Below are positions 53,497-57,237 of a DNA stretch of 57,237 nt, piece by piece. Each line of letters begins with the position of its first letter. The first letter of the stretch is position 1. The notes beneath the pieces are model-generated. The model did not search any database, was not told the DNA's origin, and worked only from the letters and a program-made list of their open reading frames with translations. This stretch comes from an uncultured Bacteroidota bacterium (GTDB lineage: Bacteria; Bacteroidota; Bacteroidia; Bacteroidales; P3), in assembly GCA_902796265.1 (NCBI GenBank), contig CADBOG010000110.1:1-57237 (forward strand), given 5' to 3'. The position numbers were made by a program, and so were the translations under genes.

Positions 53497-53673
53497 TTTA
53501 ATTACTTTCAATATCCCTTTTACGTTCCATTTCGAATAAAGTTTCAAAAACTACACAAAAGTGGATAACTGACTGAATGACAGACAATGGCCACAATCAA
53601 AGATTGCACCTTAACGTCTTCGCCAACCGGTTTTCTGCCTGTTGTTATCTTGTTGATAACTTTTTTGAAGCAA

Positions 53674-53703
53674 CAAAAAATCCCTCCTCAAGATGGGAGG
53701 GAT
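53674..53703 (-). terminator. intrinsic terminator after the FGE-like lipoprotein gene
   Basis: On the minus strand ATCCCTCC-catcttga-GGAGGGAT followed by TTTTT, 50 bases past the stop at 53756. Confidence 0.88.
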
Positions 53704-53755
53704 AATGGATAGGTGAGCTAAAGTAAAAGAAACAGGCTTTTCTTATTGCCATTGT

Positions 53756-54670
53756 CTATCTTGCAGCATCACGAACCAAACGGACAGAGCGTCCATATCC
53801 GCGGTCTTTTTCATAGTTGCCTTCGGCTTTGGCGTTGACCAATCCGTCGATAAAGAGCATGGCGTAGGCCTGACGTTTGTCGTTGCAGGTGGCTGCCCAA
53901 TAGCTGCCTCCTTCACCTATGGAAGAAAGCCATGTGCCGCCACGGAATCCGGCAGCGGGCAAGAAAACGACTCCTGCCTCTTCCATCTGAGCCCATTGCT
54001 CGGCATTGTAGACATTGTCGCTAAAATGGAGCGTGAAGCTGTTGAGGTTTATGCCTTTAATCGAATCAAGGCTTGCGGGGCGGACAAACTTGTCGGGGAA
54101 AAGGATGAGTCCCTTGACGTTGCACACCGTCGCCTCTGCATAGCGGGCACTGTCTGTGCCATCGACCGGTGATGACGCCCGTTGGTTCACGAGATAGTCC
54201 CATTCGGCTTGTGTCAGGGTTCGCCAAGTGCCTGGTTTATCGCCGCCTATGGCATTATAGACGCCCCAATCGGCATAGGCCTCATCGCCACAGAGGCTCT
54301 CGATGTCGTAGTCGCCATCTTTCTCCGAACAAGGAGTCACATGCCATCCGCTACTGCCCCAAGTGAGGAGGTCAATCCAACCCTTATTGGTGTCCGAAAC
54401 CAAAGCGTTGGCCTCTCCTAGATAGTCATACTGGTGCTCGGCAAAACGGAAAGTGCCATTGGCTGTTCCTTCGGCAGTTGTGTGACTACCTGTAGTTGTG
54501 TATTGTAGGTTGCCAGGAGAGAAGAGCACTTGGTGTCCTTCGGCCACGGTGAAGAAATGTTGCTGAGTCTCGGCAGGAGTCTCTGCATGTTTAGTTTCTT
54601 CGCGCTCACAGGCAACAAAGGCCATAAAAAGGAGCGCAGCAATGGTAGTGAAAAGTAGTTTTTTTCTCAT
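53756..54670 (-). CDS. lipoprotein with Fib_succ_major / FGE-like domain
   Basis: 304 residues from ATG 54670 (MRKKLLFTTIAALLFMAFVAC, a signal with lipobox); the frame extends 57 bases upstream but loses the signal start. The body has GHQVLFSPGNLQY and RFAEHQYDYLGEAN, then WRTLTQAEWDYL and GSYWAATCN with RSVRLVRD at the end. These segments are typical of Bacteroidetes/Fibrobacter surface proteins with a degenerate formylglycine-generating-enzyme (sulfatase-modifying) or Fib_succ_major fold. Catalytic cysteines are not evident, so a structural or ligand-binding role is more likely. Monocistronic. Confidence 0.75.
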   Translation of the reverse strand: MRKKLLFTTIAALLFMAFVACEREETKHAETPAETQQHFFTVAEGHQVLFSPGNLQYTTTGSHTTAEGTANGTFRFAEHQYDYLGEANALVSDTNKGWIDLLTWGSSGWHVTPCSEKDGDYDIESLCGDEAYADWGVYNAIGGDKPGTWRTLTQAEWDYLVNQRASSPVDGTDSARYAEATVCNVKGLILFPDKFVRPASLDSIKGINLNSFTLHFSDNVYNAEQWAQMEEAGVVFLPAAGFRGGTWLSSIGEGGSYWAATCNDKRQAYAMLFIDGLVNAKAEGNYEKDRGYGRSVRLVRDAAR

Positions 54671-54790
54671 AACGACACAATAACTATTCTTTGTGGTTTT
54701 TATTGTCTGCCGGTTTTGAAAAAACATTCTGACGATGGGTGTTTACGACTTGGCATGAACTTGCTTGCTTACTAGCGTAAACAGTTGTAT

Positions 54791-55819
54791 TTATTTCTTG
54801 TCTATGTTGACAATGTGGTATTTGCGTGTACCGAGGCCTATCTTCTCAGCCCACTCAATGGTGTGGGTGCCATGCTGCTTGTCGATGCGTGAGAGGAGGT
54901 CGGTGGGGTCGTTCTCGGGAGTCACTTTCTGCTGGTTGATGATGTCGATGCAAGCCTGGTCGAGGGCAACAGGGTCGGTAGAAGCAAGGATGCCGTAGTC
55001 CTTGAGCTTGACGGGTTCGGGATGGTCGACACAGTCGCAATCGATGCTCATGTTGTTCATCACGCTGATGTAGATGATGCCTTGTTTGGCGCGGAAGTAG
55101 TTGGTAACTGCTTGAGCAGCAGCTGCCATGCTCTCAAGGAAGCCATCCTGGTTGCCGATGAATTCGGGGGTCCAAAGCTTGGCTATGTCGAGTACTTCCA
55201 TCTTGCCCGAAGAGTGGATGTAGGCCTTGCCGTTGGCACTTGCACAACCGATGCTGAGGTTCTTAAGAGCTCCGCCGTAACCGCCCATGGGGTGGCCTTT
55301 GAAGTGGTTGAGGGCGATCATGAAGTCGTAGTTCTCCATGTGGCTGCCCACGATGTCGTATTTGAGGTGGGTGGAGTCTGCTACGGGGATGCGTATCTCG
55401 CCTTCCTCGTCCATGATGTCGACCTTGAAAGTAGGCGTGAAGCCGTGACGCTCGATGACCTTCCAATGGTTGGCGGAAGTGGTGCGATCATCCTGCTCGT
55501 TGCCAGGACCACTACTGTAGGCGGTGTTGCACTCAACGATAGTACCGTTGACAGCGAACACCAAATCCTTGATGAGCTCAGGTTTGAGATAGTTGGGGTT
55601 GCTGCCCTCGCCGGTGGAGATTTTCACGGCCACGCGACCTGTAGCTTCAACGCCCAAAGCCTTGTAGATGGCTACCAAAGCCTCGGGGGAAATTTCGGTT
55701 GTAAGATAAACTGCGGCACCTTCGTCGTTGGCGGGAGTTGCCTGCTGGTTCTGTTGGTTTTGCTTGCATCCTACGAGCATCATCGCGGCTGCAAAAATAG
55801 CTAATAAAGTCTTTTTCAT
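54791..55819 (-). CDS. DUF362-domain lipoprotein
   Basis: 342 residues from ATG 55819 (MKKTLLAIFAAAMMLVGC, lipobox). An upstream in-frame ATG at 55858 falls inside the promoter and is rejected. A Gln/Asn-rich linker (KQNQQNQQATPAND) is followed by a DUF362 domain: VAVKISTGEGSNPNYLKPEL, MIALNHFKGHPMGGYGGALK, NLSIGCASANGKAYIH and DPVALDQACIDIIN. DUF362 proteins are often linked to iron-sulfur metabolism, but this one lacks a ferredoxin domain; Cys ligands may lie in MSIDCDCVDHP. Function unknown. Confidence 0.85.
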   Translation of the reverse strand: MKKTLLAIFAAAMMLVGCKQNQQNQQATPANDEGAAVYLTTEISPEALVAIYKALGVEATGRVAVKISTGEGSNPNYLKPELIKDLVFAVNGTIVECNTAYSSGPGNEQDDRTTSANHWKVIERHGFTPTFKVDIMDEEGEIRIPVADSTHLKYDIVGSHMENYDFMIALNHFKGHPMGGYGGALKNLSIGCASANGKAYIHSSGKMEVLDIAKLWTPEFIGNQDGFLESMAAAAQAVTNYFRAKQGIIYISVMNNMSIDCDCVDHPEPVKLKDYGILASTDPVALDQACIDIINQQKVTPENDPTDLLSRIDKQHGTHTIEWAEKIGLGTRKYHIVNIDKK

Positions 55820-55855
55820 TGTATTAAGATATAAAAATAATTTGATTTGCGGTTG

Positions 55856-55863
55856 CAAAGATA
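55856..55863 (-). promoter_or_regulatory. promoter of the DUF362 gene
   Basis: Minus strand TATCTTTG, 36 bases before the ATG 55819; CTTG 21 bases upstream is a near-consensus -33 box. It shows that the ATG at 55858 cannot be the start. Confidence 0.65.
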
Positions 55864-55993
55864 CGAAGTATCTGCATTTCCGGACAAGTTATAATCTGAA
55901 AAATGAAGCTATTCCGGGTTATTTATCTCGACTTGGGCAATAAAGGCGAATGCAAAGCGTTGTTATGGAAACAAAATCAGAAAAACAACATAA

Positions 55994-56947
55994 ATGCTTA
56001 TGAAGCAGATGAATCTACCTTTGATTGGGACACTAATAGTGCTTTCGTTGATAGTGTGTCCCGTGCTCTACTTCCACATGGGACCCGAGCTCGACGCCGC
56101 TCAGCTCTCGGTGCTTAAAACCATCGCCATTATTGCCGCATGCAGCGCCTTATGGTGCTTCGCTGTGGGCGAAATCACTCGCAACAACAGCCAGGTGGAC
56201 AAGCTTTGGAGCATCCTACCGTTTGTATATTGCTGGATTATTGCCATCGAGGGCGGCATGCAACCCCGTCTCGTTGTGATGGCCGTGCTGGCCACGTTGT
56301 GGGGAGTGCGGCTCACATTCAATTTTGCCCGCAAGGGAGCCTACCGTATCCGCTTCTGGGATGGCGAGGAGGACTACCGATGGCAGGTGGTGCGTTCCAA
56401 TCCCATACTCAAGCGTCGCTGGGTATGGATGCTCTTCGACCTCCTCTTCATCTCTGTCTACCAAAACATACTTCTGGTGCTGATTGTGCTTCCTGCATTG
56501 GTGAGCATGCGTTCTGCGACAGCCTTCGGATGGATGGATGCCCTATCTGCTGTTTTGATGCTCGCCTTCATCATCTACGAGACCGTTGCCGACGAGCAAC
56601 AATGGGCCTTCCAAAGCAAGAAATGGGCTATGCTGAAAAGCGGCAAGCAGCTGGAAGAACTCCCCGAGCCCTACGACAAAGGATTCAACACCATAGGCCT
56701 TTGGAGCGTCAGCCGCCATCCCAACTACATGGCCGAGCAAGCCATCTGGGTGTGCTTCTACCTATTCTCCATAGCTGCCGGCATCGGGATCGTCAACTGG
56801 AGCCTCATGGGTGCCTTGCTACTGATTGTCCTCTTCGTGGCAAGCACCAACCTTGCCGAGGAAATCAGCGGCGGCAAATATCCCCAGTATGCCGACTACT
56901 GCAAGCGCACCAGCCGTTTCCTTCCTGGCAAAAAATACCGCAGCTAA
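55994..56947 (+). CDS. DUF1295-family membrane protein (steroid-reductase-like)
   Basis: 317 residues, six to seven membrane helices. The C-terminal half has the isoprenylcysteine-methyltransferase/5-alpha-reductase fold signature: FNTIGLWSVSRHPNYMAEQAIW in pieces SVSRHPNYMAEQ and EEISGGKYPQYADYCKRTSRF. The N-terminal half includes NSQVDKLWSILPFVYCWI. DUF1295 proteins are predicted NAD(P)H- or SAM-using membrane enzymes; the reaction is not known. The start could also be the Met two codons later (56000). Its stop overlaps a PhzF fragment on the other strand. Confidence 0.85.
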   Translation: MLMKQMNLPLIGTLIVLSLIVCPVLYFHMGPELDAAQLSVLKTIAIIAACSALWCFAVGEITRNNSQVDKLWSILPFVYCWIIAIEGGMQPRLVVMAVLATLWGVRLTFNFARKGAYRIRFWDGEEDYRWQVVRSNPILKRRWVWMLFDLLFISVYQNILLVLIVLPALVSMRSATAFGWMDALSAVLMLAFIIYETVADEQQWAFQSKKWAMLKSGKQLEELPEPYDKGFNTIGLWSVSRHPNYMAEQAIWVCFYLFSIAAGIGIVNWSLMGALLLIVLFVASTNLAEEISGGKYPQYADYCKRTSRFLPGKKYRS

Positions 56948-57033
56948 ATCTCAGCCATTAAAGAAATCTTACAACCTGCGGGATTTCCACCAAAGGGTTT
57001 ATCGGTAAAGGCATCGACGATGTAATACTTCAT
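56944..57033 (-). pseudogene. N-terminal fragment of a PhzF-family isomerase/epimerase
   Basis: ATG at 57033 begins MKYYIVDAFTDKPFGGNPAG, the signature first 20 residues of PhzF-fold proteins (YxVDAFTxxxFxGNPAxV). After CKIS the frame degenerates and stops at TAG 56944-56946. No downstream remainder exists, because the DUF1295 gene occupies the opposite strand. It is a 29-codon relic, most likely the end of an ancestral convergent phzF-like gene removed by deletion. Confidence 0.8.
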
Positions 57034-57077
57034 TAGTAGCTAATGTTTTGTGGATGGTGAATAGGATTAGGCTGAGT

Positions 57078-57114
57078 CAAACCTGAAACTTGAAACCTGA
57101 AACTTGAAACCTGA
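57078..57114. repeat. TGAAACC/TGAAACT 7-base array
   Basis: Five units beginning CAAACCTGAAACTTGAAACC. Same family as 36221-36251; on the minus strand it reads TTTCAGG/TTTCAAG as in the 65-base repeat. Confidence 0.75.
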
Positions 57115-57237
57115 ACGTTGCGCAAAGCGAGAGGAGAGGGAACTAGTTCACTATCCCGGAAGTTGCGAAAGCTGAGTGAAAAGCAAGTTTACTTGTTTTT
57201 CCGAAGTGAAGCAACGTAGACGAAGTCAGCCAAAGCA
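57115..57237. repeat. possible dispersed repeat running off the right edge
   Basis: A non-coding stretch with GCGCAAAGCGAGAGGAGAGG, GTTGCGAAAGCTGAGTG, the short stem CAAGT-tt-ACTTG and GAAGCAACGTAGACGAAG. Its composition is unlike neighbouring spacers and I recall similar sequence between genes in other Bacteroidales assemblies. Only one copy is in the window, so the repeat claim is untested. Confidence 0.35.

Larger units (their letters stand above)
53411..53755. other. 345-base gene-free region upstream of the dcw cluster
   Basis: Holds the mraZ promoter and operator, two DnaA-box-like 9-mers (53560-53568, minus TTATCCACT; 53651-53659, minus TTATCAACA) and the terminator of the next lipoprotein gene (53674-53703). 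It is AT-rich with several C-rich AATCCC/TTCCC strings. No credible ORF. Confidence 0.7.

Overview
The window reads as chromosomal DNA of a Bacteroidales bacterium, probably a gut or rumen lineage. The evidence is the Bacteroidetes promoter signature (TTTG, 19-21 bases, TAnnTTTG) at several starts, few Shine-Dalgarno sites, and typical Bacteroidales families: S46 dipeptidyl-peptidase, BatA-like protein, LTA-synthase-like sulfatase-fold protein, DUF4143 ATPase, and lipoproteins with 'lipobox then acidic/Asn-rich' starts. I see no insertion sequence, integrase, prophage, CRISPR array or rRNA. One tRNA (Cys, GCA) is present. A finer taxonomic call is not possible from the sequence alone.

Layout. 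1-5.3 kb: end of a DUF4143 ATPase, then uvrA / small membrane protein / mnmE, overlapping by 4 bases at each junction, on the minus strand. 5.3-14.3 kb: a minus-strand run rhomboid - EEP-family phosphatase/nuclease - nth - BatA-like - ABC ATPase - ABC permease, followed by separately promoted recJ. 14.4-18.6 kb: plus-strand aroE, a flippase, prfA and two tiny paralogous lipoproteins ending at a strong terminator. 18.6-26.6 kb: minus strand, a Panacea antitoxin with a truncated partner, an EF-G-like GTPase, nadB, a response regulator/sensor kinase pair and tRNA-Cys. 26.8-37.1 kb: a TrmH-family methyltransferase (plus), then minus-strand lipoproteins, LTA-synthase-like protein, S46 peptidase, mnmA, a CNNM/HlyC-type protein and an EamA transporter.

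37.2-53.5 kb is the division and cell wall (dcw) cluster, all on the minus strand in the order mraZ, rsmH, ftsL, ftsI, murE, mraY, [murD position], ftsW, murG, murC, ftsQ, ftsA, ftsZ, with an intrinsic terminator after ftsZ and four in-phase MraZ-type boxes before mraZ. Together these genes make lipid II (murE with the meso-DAP motif DNPR, mraY, murG, murC), flip/polymerise/crosslink it at the septum (ftsW, ftsI) and build the Z-ring (ftsZ, ftsA, ftsQ, ftsL). At the murD position only a 181-codon ORF remains. It matches the MurD C-terminal domain alone, with the ligand-binding motifs degraded. This is the most unusual gene in the window.

53.7-57.2 kb holds two lipoproteins, a DUF1295 membrane protein, a 20-residue PhzF remnant and repeat-like DNA.

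A second theme is short-period repeats. Arrays of 7-base units (CAATTCT-type and TGAAACC/T-type) and 8-base units (CGTTATTT-type) fill many spacers, often directly abutting stop codons. One 16-unit array lies inside mnmA and is translated as five heptads of the NSQFSIL type. A 65-base hairpin-bearing sequence occurs twice, identically.
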